A stretch of 64,000 bases of DNA from Sipunculus nudus. Its lineage: Eukaryota; Annelida; Sipuncula; Golfingiida; Sipunculidae. The DNA is taken from the NCBI GenBank assembly GCA_026874595.1, contig CM049322.1, positions 54,968,386 to 55,032,385 on the forward strand. The letters are read 5' to 3'. Under the pieces are notes generated by a model that saw nothing but the letters and a program-made list of their open reading frames with translations, was not told the origin of the DNA and ran no database searches. Positions within the stretch are counted from its first letter, which is position 1; every line of letters begins with the position of its first letter. Of the stretch, positions 22,861 through 33,826 are shown in pieces. The position numbers and the translations under genes were made by a program.

Positions 22861-23247
22861 AAATCTCCTTATTAACAGAAATTTGAACACTCATTTGCGA
22901 TTTTCACGTGTGTTTTTATGTTGGTTTATACACAAACTTTTCAAATAAATGTGTAACAGAATTTATCTATTGATGCAGAGCTAAAGCTTGGTAATATATA
23001 GCCCTTTTTTTGTAATATTCTGTTAGTAGTTTGCATATTGCATGTGCACCAGACCAAGAGCTACCACTTCCGGGTAGGTTATTAGTGACCAGTTATAGAA
23101 CGCACGATAGGTGGCAGCACAGAGTAACATAGTAACCAATAAAACAGTTTAGGCTACCGCAAAGTTAAATGAAATGTGAAAATCTATACAATTAAACCGT
23201 AACATATATAAGTCTTCATGGTATTTGAACGAGCTTTTCTTTTCTAA

Positions 23248-23380
23248 TGGACTCGAGGTGGCCAATGCTTGATTTCTCGAGTCTCGCCTCCGAGTCCCGT
23301 TCCAAGTCCGATTTCCCCCCAAAAGTGGACTCGAGCCTGGAGTCCAAGTCCGGACTTGAGACCTACATCACTAATACCAA
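23248..23380 (-). repeat. GAGTCC-rich repeat with TAGTGATGTAGG end
   Basis: Dense GGACTCGAG, CTCGAGTC and CCAAGTCC motifs. On the minus strand the block begins TAGTGATGTAGGTCTC then (AAGTCCGGACTTG). The third cluster at 24190 begins the same way in the opposite orientation, so the two face each other as an inverted pair about 0.8 kb apart. Confidence 0.7.
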
Positions 23381-24188
23381 TATAGATGGCGGTTAACCTT
23401 ACACGTTTTTTATCTTTTTTTTTCATTAATTTATTAATTTATATTTCGGTGACGATTTCGATGGCTTTGTTATGGACTTGCCAATTGTATTGTGAGTCGG
23501 AGGTATACTCTTAAAGATTATAAAATGTTGTGTAATAATTTGAAACCATCTTAACTCATTGAAATATGACAATATGTAGTGCATACAATGCCTTTGAATT
23601 TCCATTGTTCAGGGCAGAGACACAGTCAGACAGACTGGTGAGTTGAAAACAGCTAGATTTTTTTATGTGTTAAGTTCATGTGGTTCCGTTCGATATCATC
23701 GTGTAGAACAGACGAAAATTACAACTGTTGTATTATTAGCAGACAGCTATATTACTGGAAAAGGAAATGCGACTTTGGCAACCTAAGCGACAATTGAAAA
23801 AAAAATTAATTACCAACCGACGGCATTACGTTGAGATGAACCTTTTTCTTGAAACTTGTAGTAATACAGACTGGATGGCACCGAGAGATATTTCTCTGTA
23901 TTATTATTATTAAGAGGTTAATGACCGGTCTGGCGTTAAATGCAGCTTATTATTGGATTGATACTGTATTTCAATATCAATGAGTTCCATGTCCACAGTT
24001 CGCAAATACCACATTTCTATTAGTTAGATTTAACACTACAAGCCGTGCCCGATTGCAGCGGTTGATTAGAGGGTTCATGGTGAGGGTTCATGTTCCCAAA
24101 AAAGACATAGAAATCGTCACAGAAATATAATAAAATAAATTAATAGAAACAATTGATATAAATAACTTGTGAGGTTCATCGCAATCTA
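23381..24188. other. Sequence between the two inverted GAGTCC blocks
   Basis: AT-rich with no ORF of note. If the two flanking blocks are ends of one element, this would be its interior, but no transposase-like coding is visible. Confidence 0.4.
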
Positions 24189-24360
24189 CATTGGTTTAAG
24201 TGATGTAGGACTCGAGTCCGCACTTGGACTCCAATCCGGAATAGAGTCGACTTTTTTAGGGACTCGGACATGGACAGGGACTCGCGGGTCATGGACTCGG
24301 ATTTGTTCTCCGGCTCGGAGGTCAGACTCGAGAAATTAAGACAAGCCATCTCAAGTCCAG
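24189..24360 (+). repeat. GAGTCC-rich repeat, third cluster
   Basis: Begins AAGTGATGTAGGACTCGAGT and continues with GGACTC, GACTCGG and CTCGGA motifs to about 24345. It is the same family as 22725 and 23248. Confidence 0.7.
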
Positions 24361-24589
24361 TAGAAAAAAAAAACAGATTTATATACATAAACACATCTTT
24401 CTGGCTTCATGTATAAACATAGGACCGACAACTCTTTCGATTTCTATGTTTTTCTCCCTATGCGTGCACAACCGTTAACATGTGCATACATCGGCTATTC
24501 TTCATCTGATATTAAGATAAATATACATTAAAATGAACATGACATTAATTAAAAGATAACAGATAAAACATACATAAACATACAGACAT

Positions 24590-25670
24590 TGTAATACCTT
24601 TAAGAAGCATTTTAAACAATTGACTGAGTCACACAACCTTATATCAATAGGAAGCGAGTTCCAGCCACAAGGAGCAGCAGTAATAAATGTTTCCGCACCA
24701 CGGAGAGTGTATTGAACTTCGGCACAGTCAGTAGGCCGATGTAACTAGACATAAATTAGCTAGATAGTGTATAGGGGCACAACATATCCTTGATATACCT
24801 AGTAAGGCGTTGAAGGTCATGAAAGCCATTCTATATATTTGACGCGCCTCGGCAGGGAGCCAATGGAGGAATTGTAACACTGGTGTAATATGACTTCATT
24901 TAGGAGATCTGGTTACAATCCTGGCGGCGGTATTCTGCACATGTTGGAGTTTCCTCAGATTGCTCTTACTACTGTTGATCAGAGAGGCATTATCGTAGTC
25001 TAAACGATATGTTACAAGTGAATGAATGAGCTGTACAGTTGCCCCTTGGGTCAAGAATTCCCGAATTTTTCCGATACTTCTTAGGTAGAAGGTTGCTTGA
25101 ACTCGCACAGCCATAAATCTGAAGTAACATAGATAAGATGGAATTAATCATAACCGACATTTCTGGCATAGGGTTTTTTTACCCTGTATGACCCAACATA
25201 CTACACCCGATCATACAAATTGGTGATGTGTTACTCATCACTGAAAGTCATGAACTCAGTTTTATTTGTGTTTTATTTTAACATATTTTAATTCATCTAG
25301 CATTGTATGATTTTAACAGCCGCTTCCATTTTGATTAACTGCTAAATCAGCCCTTACCACATCTAACGACAGGTACAACTGGGTATAATCTGCGTAAAGA
25401 TGGTATTTGATGTTTTGTTGTATATCACCAAGTGGACAGGTATACATCGTGAGTAAAAGTGGTCCTAAACCAAAACCCTCTGGTACCCAACGGTCAAGCA
25501 AGAAGCACTAGACTTGGCATGATTCACATATACAATCTGCTTCCAGTGTAACATATAAGAGGTAACCCATGAAAGAGCTTCACTAGTGATGCCAAACACC
25601 TCTTCACATCTTTTTACCAGGATGTGGTCAATCGTATCAAATGCAGCGCTGAGATATATAAAAAAAACAA
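24590..25670 (-). mobile_element. Decayed LINE, reverse transcriptase region
   Basis: On the minus strand the order of reverse transcriptase motifs is preserved. Motif A reads YLSAAFDTIDH (25622-25660), then GITSEALSWVTSY, then a degraded motif B (VPEGFGLGPLL) and LYADYTQLYLS (about 25366-25399). Next come LVTYRLDYDNASL, NTAARIVTR, HITPVLQFLHWLPAEARQIYR (HWLP at 24854-24865) and finally WNSLPIDIR (about 24637-24663). The copy is clearly dead: the catalytic YADD is YADY, a TGA interrupts the frame between ARIVTRSPK and SHITPV, and another stop and a frameshift fall before the WNSLP segment. The motif set is that of CR1/L2-group LINEs. The upstream half and endonuclease are absent. Confidence 0.85.
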
Positions 25671-25687
25671 TATTACTGTATATCTTT

Positions 25688-25915
25688 CTATCTAATCTAA
25701 TCTAATCTTATCTAATCTAATCTTATCTAATCTTATCTAATCTTATCTAATCTAATCTGTCTGACTATTTTTTTCTTTCTGTCTTTCTTTCTTATTTTCT
25801 ATCTATCATTTTTTCTTTTCTGTAAATTAATCCATCCACCATCCGTTAATCTATCCATCCACACATTCATCCATCCATCTATCCTTCCATTCTTCCATCC
25901 AACCATCCATCCATT
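25688..25915 (+). repeat. (TAATC/TTATC)n and (TCCA)n microsatellites
   Basis: 25690-25758 is a pentanucleotide array alternating TCTAA and TCTTA. 25830-25914 is a degenerate CCAT/TCCA tetranucleotide array. The intervening sequence is pyrimidine-rich. Confidence 0.9.
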
Positions 25916-26418
25916 TTTTTTCTTTCTTTTTACGTGGCCGAGGGCCCGTGTATTATGAGGCCCATAGCTGCATCCTGGTCAGTTAATAGGTAAATCCGCC
26001 AATGTGACTCTTGCGATAGGCACCCGTCGTATTGTAAATTGTAATCTAGTCTTGAATGAAGCCTCGCTATGGCATTGAAATTTGTTGTTAAGATGAAGTA
26101 TGAGGTGTGGAAGCTATACAGCTGTATGCGGTATCTTGTCCCTGGAGACGTCATTAGTTAGATAGTCACGAACACCAAGATGCTTGTGACGTCAAAATCG
26201 ATTGAGTGTATCTGTATCTCAGAATGACAGTTTCACAATGATGTTAATAAATCACCGGAGACAACAACATCCTAAAAAGCACAGCCTATTACATGACCAC
26301 ATTCCGTATACGAAGAAGGGACGAATTATGAATGCTATACTTCAAAGCCTATCTCTGGCAAACCTCCCTTTTTAAATAGATAACTAATAATCTGTTTAGA
26401 GTTAATATTAGATTACCA
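25916..26418. other. Non-coding sequence
   Basis: A 74-codon minus-strand ORF (25930-26154) is unrecognised. Nothing else is seen. Confidence 0.35.
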
Positions 26419-26478
26419 ATATATATATATTATATATATATATATTTATATTTATGTATATGTATATATGTGTATATA

Positions 26479-26529
<51 letters not shown>
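26419..26529. repeat. (TA)n microsatellite
   Basis: TA tract with TTTA and TGTA interruptions in its first half and about 50 bp of pure TA in its second half. Confidence 0.95.
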
Positions 26530-26532
<3 letters not shown>

Positions 26533-26941
26533 TGTATTTGCAAACTTATGTATATGTTTTGGCGAATTTTCTTTTTGTTTTTCTTTTCGATTTTTTCTTT
26601 GTATTGTATTTAATATTTTTTTCAGTTTTTTTTTATAATTTCATTTTGATTTTATATTTGGAAGAAGGTCATATAATCAGCAGAGGCAGATGCATGTATC
26701 AGAAAAAAGCGGCCCAACGCAGGTAAGCAAACGTGCCGGGAGTGCTAGTGGACCTTTTACATAACGCGGGAATGCAGAAGCACTGGCAAGAAAACGGTCC
26801 CAGACCTACAATCCGGGGCTTCTTTTCCACATTAAACGTATGTTATTATATTTCCCAGCTGTTTTAGTATTTGTAATAGGAGACACGTGCCTCCGACGCC
26901 CTCTAGCTGTCAGTCCACCCCTGACTAATCTCATCATGGTC

Positions 26942-26976
<35 letters not shown>

Positions 26977-27815
26977 TAAGTTGATAGTGAAACAATAATA
27001 ATAGTAAACGATACTCAACGATAGTAAACGATAAGTTACAAAATTGTTACTGGTGTTTGAGCGATGTTCGTTCGATAATCATTTATTAAATTCCCTTGGG
27101 CGGGGGTAAGACCAGCCTGTCGTAATTTGCGATCGTTTAACAAAAACAATAGTAGCGGATTACGGTAGCTCAGGTGTGATCTGGTCTCGTCAGCGAGTTA
27201 CAACACAGAGCCCTTGTTAACTGTGAATTAATATGACAGTGATATTATTAGCATACTGTTAACTATTATGAGGATGATATTACAAGAATATATAAAGATA
27301 ATGATATTATGATAGTATCACTTTGATATTCACGTTGGTTCCCTGGCCTTGTCGAGTGTGCGGCTGTCGTGGGTGTAATGGACGACATGTTGTTAAGAGT
27401 CCTCGAAGCAACCTTTTTAGATAACCAGGGAAGAACATCTGACAGTTCAGTTAACTTTGTAATTGACCCATTTCTCAAAATTCAAACATGTCTTACTTTT
27501 GGGAATGTTGTCACGACAGTTAAAGTCTGTGACATCCGGATACGAAACCGTTCCTCGAGGTTTCTTACGCTGAGGTCATTTTAAAGTTCAACACGGAAAT
27601 GAGATACCGGTAGAATAGTTAAGAGAACTTTCCAGCAGACGGATGGATGTACATCAAATAAATATACTGGAACGCCAAAATGGATTCTTTTCTTAACCAA
27701 GGGTACCGGAAATAAGGGAAGTTACGAGAAAATTAATAGAGCGAGAGTTACCAGAACCACACAGATAACAAACAAGATCAGACTGATGGTAAAAAGACGA
27801 ACACTCTAAACAAAC
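26530..27815. other. Non-coding sequence with a 31-bp A-run
   Basis: A pure A-run occupies 26944-26974; it could be a retroposon tail, but I cannot define an element before it. ORFs of 60-70 codons are unrecognised. Confidence 0.45.
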
Positions 27816-27850
27816 AGACAGAGAGAGGGGGGATAGAGAGACAGAGAGGG

Positions 27851-27881
<31 letters not shown>

Positions 27882-27927
27882 GGGAGAGAAGGAATGCAAG
27901 CCTCCGCCTTCCGGGGGGGGGGGGGGG
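27816..27927. repeat. (GA)n tract and G-run
   Basis: GA-rich tract to about 27890 and a 15-base G-run at 27913-27927. Between them lies GCAAGCCTCCGCC, the head of the next repeat. Confidence 0.9.
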
Positions 27928-28200
27928 AGGGGGTGCTATTGTGGGATACTCCCAAAACTGTGCTTGCATTCACGTATTCGGCTCCTTTTCCAAATTTAAT
28001 TCGTGCGTAAGTATAACTGTCCATTTGTGAATATTACTTGATATCGTTTCTGAATAGGAATCATGTGCCATTTTAAATATAAACGGTTTTTCAAAGGGCC
28101 CTGCAAATGTCATAAGATTGTCATTCGATTTCTTTCATGACTGCGTGAAATATTTTTGTGAATAAACACAAAAACACACACCCTCACCTACGAAATCTGG
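27893..28200 (+). repeat. CCTCCGCC-headed dispersed repeat, near-complete copy
   Basis: Begins GAATGCAAGCCTCCGCC. It continues with CATTTGTGAATATTACTTGA, then GGGCCCTGCAAATGTCATAA, then TTTCATGACTGCGTGA and ends in ACACAAAAACACACACCC. The same order is found at 38495-38775. Length is about 300 bp, with a G-run expansion inside. A non-autonomous (SINE-like) repeat is likely. Confidence 0.6.
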
Positions 28201-29780
28201 AGGCAAAAATACGTCGAGGATTGAAATGAAATTGTCCGTCGATGTGCGATTGTTGGTCAGGTGACATAAAGCGTTTGGCTTAACAACAGGTAGGGGGGTC
28301 AATATGGGGAGTGGGATGGGTGCCAGGGGTTGGGGGGGGGGAGGTTACATTTCTCCCAACAATTTTAACCATTGGGGGAGGGGGGTCCAGGTAATCATCA
28401 CCCTGCTATCCTGAGAATAATATTTAAGTATTGGTAAAGATATATAATAATAATTAGAATTGTAGACTTTAGTTCCAATTATGAGTTTACTATGAAATAT
28501 CATATATCTTAACCTTTTTAAAATTAACTTAAACTGGAAATATAATACCTTATTTTCTAAACCTCATACTTATTTGTAAGATATTTAAAATATGTCATAC
28601 ACGTGTGTGTGTGTTTGTGTTAATAAAAAAACATGTCCACGCTTTGTTTACCCTCCCACGACAACAAGTAATTCCCCAGCCTTGAATATAAATTGACGCC
28701 ACTGACAACAGGTCATGTCTAAGGCCCTCTGCATAAAGGAATGCATAGGGCTTAAGGATAACGATATTCTCTGTCAGTAGTCACCAAATGGTTATACTTT
28801 CCTCAAACGGCAGACATCACATTGTGAAATCCGTTACTCTTTAAGTAGACATCATATGTGTGCCCTCTTTTGCCCCTAATACATATGAAAAAAAAATACT
28901 TTTAATACAAGGACTCATCTTTAATCAGAAACAACTGTTTGTTATTGTATTCGAAAAGTCACTCTTAAAAAAATGGTAAAACCAATTTAAATTTCATTTC
29001 GATTTTTTCATACTGTAACATTGGATTTAAATGTATTTTGGTTACGTAACAATATCAGGTGCCCAGTAGATCCTAGTAGATCCTAGATGTAGTCACTATT
29101 CCAAGTATGGAGTTTTGCCGTACGGGCCTTGTATAAAAACAAAATTAGAGAGCGGGCTTGCAATGCAATCCGGTTATCACAAACTAATTTCTCCCCGAGA
29201 CACGAAGATTATTTACACCGCAGATCGTAGGGATTGCGGGTGGCGCCCAAAATTACTCCCATTGGGAAATTGGTTCCGACGGAAATAGCAGCGCGCTTAG
29301 AAAATAATAATACCAATCCCAAAGCAAAACATTTCTATGTGTATTTTTTCCTTTTCCTGCCCGGGATGGTTGAGATAAATTCATGAAAACGAATCTAGGA
29401 AATCATACTAAATCTAGCCTAGAGCATGAAATAATAAAGTTCCATTTTATCCGCCATCTGTTCCAAGAAACGGGTTTGTTACGGAAAAACTAAACTCGAA
29501 TATTTTTTAGGCTGATTACTTAATCCCCCCCCCCCCCCCTTCGTAGGATGAGGAATCTTATATGGATGTAACAATTTCAGTAAGTGTTGCAGTCTCTACA
29601 AATTAGGCAACAAATCTTGCATTTTGTATTGTCTCTAATTATTTAGCCTGATAAGAACCTATATATGATTAAAACTCTCGCTATAAACTCTCATGGGATT
29701 TAACTTTCAATTATACATATATAAAATATATTTTGATGATAAGGAACGTACTTGATCAATAGGAATTATATACCTGTGGA
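28201..29780. other. Non-coding sequence
   Basis: G-runs near 28330 and a C-run at about 29524-29539 stand out. I see no gene. Confidence 0.35.
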
Positions 29781-29935
29781 AAACGTAATCATATTACTTC
29801 AAGGAGAACGTAATTATGATTACTTCAAGGGGAACGTAAGTATGATCACCTCAAGAAGAACGTAATTATTATTCTAAGGAGATCGTAATTATGGTTACTT
29901 CAAGGAGAACGTATTTATGATTACTTCAAGGCTTT
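29781..29935 (+). repeat. 26-bp minisatellite, about six copies
   Basis: Variants of AACGTAATTATGATTACTTC plus AAGGAG recur with the ACG at 29783, 29808, 29834, 29860, (29883 as TCG) and 29909, mostly 26 bp apart. Confidence 0.9.
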
Positions 29936-32234
29936 CAGGGACGCTAGGGTAAGCGTCTGTGACTCATGGAATCCCTTTGGATCCCTACCTTTAGCAAATG
30001 AGCCATAAACACAATACGGGCATATAATGAAATAACGACACAATAATGGAAGGAAAGCTACGTAAAATGATTTTTCAATCATTAAAATTTTCATATATAT
30101 CCTTTCCACTTGGGATGCATCAAACTCCTTTGCAATTCTTCAAATGTTTTTCCTAGGCGTGCAGACTCTCCAAATTTCTTCCTATTGAAGACCTGTTACT
30201 TGTGAATCACACTCTTAACCTTGTTATAAGTGTCCCCACACGGCAACGCTGCTGACGATCTTAACCCAAGTGAGACACGCAGTACTGTGCCTTTATTTCG
30301 TAAAGGGACCTGATCAGGTGTAATACTGTACTTATTCTTTCACACTATCAGTTCACGTTTGCTTGACACTGTATCACCATCAGATTCTTATTAGTTTTTT
30401 CTTGTCAATGAGCCGAAATGACCTGAAAATTTAATCAGATTCCGCTCATGATTGCATGTGTTGTTGTGAACACACACACACACACACACACAAATACACA
30501 TGCACGGGGATGATCGCACTGGTGGAGACATTCAGGAAAAACTTTAAGTAGGGTGCCCAAATAGTCGTCTTGGATTTGAAAGGTGATTAGTCAGACGCGG
30601 ATCCGGGGGGGGGGGGGGGGCTGTGGGGGTCGAGACCAACACCCATATGCATGATACCCGTTGACCCCTCCCTGCAAAATAATCCTGGATGCACGCCTGT
30701 CAGTAACAAAAACTGATTTCTTTATTCAGTCACTGAGTCAGGAGCACGCAACTTCAGAAGTGAGGCATTCTCTTACCAACTGTACACCTCTGCACCATAC
30801 TGAACCAGAAATACACCCTATTGGAAATAAAAAAAAAAATAATTAAAAACATGTATTTCTGGTTCATTATGGAACAATCTATCAGCTCTGTTAATTATAA
30901 GCTTTACAAATGTTATACTTATATCCTATTGGACATTCAACAATTTTAATTAAATACATGTAGGTATAACATGTCTAAATCTTATAATTAACACAGCTGA
31001 CTGACTTAGGAGCATGTAAATGTGAATACCTGTAATCATATGTGTCAATATAAAGTCTCCGTACGCGGTAAAATGAAAATGATTGATTAAACGAAATGTC
31101 AGTATGTTTCATTTTTCAGCTCAGTGCTCTGATGCTATATTGGTGTCAGGAGCGTATGTACAGTTTGGGATGTCTGGATAACTTTCATTTCATAATATTT
31201 TGTTACTGTTTTTTGTGTCCAGTTACTGTTGATGTTAGCTTCTTTCCAAGGAACTGGGGCTCCTTATCCAATAATTAACAGTTTAATATCGTGTTCATCA
31301 CGCCATAGTCTGGATATTTGTAAGACACCCTTTTTACAAGGGGTCTGAGCTTTGTGGGTACTTTCTAGTTTAAGGTAGCACTCGATGTGGTGTTCATTTG
31401 CCAGCCCTAACATATCTATGTAACAAAGCTTCGGCCAGTAAACGGTTTGTCTGTACAGAACTTACAATATACACGACCGTTATGGCCACCGGACGAGTTC
31501 ATGTCCATTACGTCCGATCGTTACTTAATTAAGCTACTTTATCATCATAAGCAATACCATGTCGATAAACGGTCTGCGGCGGGACACAAGCAGACGCATT
31601 TATATTTAAAACTGTCAGTCCCCGGGGGAGTAATTGGGGTAAACACACGCGGGCTTTGTTTAAGTACTGGGTAACCAGACAGAAGTGCTATACCTGGAGG
31701 GGAGACCTTTTGTTGTTTATTGTGAACTGTTACTGTAGCTGGCCTAAAGGTCCCACCTATTGTTTATATTTCTCATGTAGCATCATAGGTAATAATAACA
31801 TAAGGCTCATATTTTATTTTAGAGAAATATACTGATCAATGCACAAGGAATACTGATCCATGGACAAGGAATGCTGGCTACGCATGTAAACAATTTTGTT
31901 CGCTTCCGATATACCTTTGGAAACTATAATTAAAGACAAATTTAAGTATTGTATAAATACAGTATATAAAAATATAATTATACATCACAAAATAATGAAA
32001 AGTGAATGCTGATTAGCTGTATGTTAGCAAAATAGTTTAAACGTCAACAAATACAGTTACATTGTAACAACTAGTGGATTTGCATCTTGATGCCCGTGAC
32101 ACGGCTTGTGACATCCGGGTTTTAATGAACACAAAAAAGTAGCCGCAAGTCTTAGAGCAGTTTCGAGAAGCTGGGAGAAAGGAACCTGTCGGGGATCACA
32201 AAGGGCACGAGGAAACGACATCCCGGGGACATCG
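29936..32234. other. Non-coding; one dispersed-repeat tail and simple repeats
   Basis: 30395-30520 contains CCTGAAAATTTAATCAGATT, CGCTCATGATTGCATG and a (CA)n tract (30470-30492). It is a member of the repeat family seen at 15210 and 38650. A 16-base G-run lies at 30605-30620. ORFs up to 75 codons (31447-31674) are not recognised. Confidence 0.45.
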
Positions 32235-33795
32235 TCAAGGAGAGAATACATCTACGGGTAGTTTGGTGGCAAAGGAACGGGTATCTGGTGGTATGACGCT
32301 AAAACGCGTTTATACGGCCACGTGCAAAACTAATCATTATAGTAGGATTATATGGGTTGCAATAATGAGTGATCTATCTCACGCCGTTAGTTCATTCTTA
32401 GTCCGATCTTACGCATGCGCGACAACTCCCCCCCCCCCCCTAAAAAAAAGGGGAAAGTAAATGAAAGAAAAACACTGGGTTGGGACTTGAAAGTCTCGAT
32501 TTGTGAAGGCAGCGGGAAAGCCACCAGATGGTGTACGGTTAGGTTTATAATTTGTAACACTGATCGCGCCACGTTGAAGCTGTTTTCACTTGTTTATATG
32601 AGTAAACTAGAAATGTGCTCAGAGACAGCAGACCTCCGCCAAGGCAGCTCATTAAGCCTATTCCGACATGACATTGTCAGAAATGCAACAATTTTCCTTA
32701 TATAAAATGGCTCCCATGGGGTACGTTGATTTACTGACCCCTTTCAGGGAAACGGCGCGTACACGTGGAGTGACGTCATTGTCCCCTGTGACGTCACGAC
32801 TCGCACTTCAAAGATAGCCATATCGTCAAGTTACGTCCCAGTGTAACAAATGTGCTATAAAGCCCCATAAAACACGCATTTCGGGATTAATTGAAAAAAA
32901 AAAATAATCAATTGTTCCCTGTATCATTATCACGATTTCCTGAAAATTTCATCAATATCTGTTCAAAACTGTTTGAGTAATGATGCTTACAGACAAACCA
33001 GCGCCTCAAAAAAAAAAAAATAAATAAATAAAAAAAAGCGGCTAGGCTTGGCGGAAGTATACACGGGTTGAGACTGAAACATGGACAGATTTCATAATAT
33101 TTAAGGAGAAAACTCTATATTCCGTGTATGTTTCACATACCTGATATTTATGAATAGGATCTTTAAACCAGATGGGATTCAATGTGGCGATGGACGTATT
33201 TTTGTTCCAATAAAAATATCAGCTGTTTCAGGAATCATTGATCCATATTCTCATACTGATCTTTACATGAGTGAATTTTGTAAGAGTACGTCAGACCATA
33301 TATGCTGGATTATATGAATCGGAAAAATCGGATTGTATGATGATATAATGATTTTAATAAACTAACCAGTTTATAATTGAAGGGCTCCCTATAAAAGATT
33401 TAAAGACATTTAGCAACATTTTAAGGCCTGTAATTACCAAAATGTTGCGAGGCATCAATAACAAAATTGTCGGTAAATAAGATCTGAGAAAAGAAGTTGC
33501 TGTTGCGCTTTTTAGTTCACTTCTTTGTAGTTCAGCTTATTCGTAGCCAAAAGAAAAATGTCTAATTTGCATAATCAGCCTTTCTTTCCCCCGACTCTTT
33601 CTTCAGAACCCATGCAATATTAAACAACACTAATGGATACATAGTGTTTTCTGTAAGAAAGCAAATGAGACAGAAGAAGGTCATGTCAGCCGGGTCAGAC
33701 TAAGGTACATGAGCAAGTTACAAGATCAGCGTGAGACTGTGGATGTCCTTACTTTTTCATCTAACCCTTACCCACAACATAATACACACACACAT

Positions 33796-33826
<31 letters not shown>

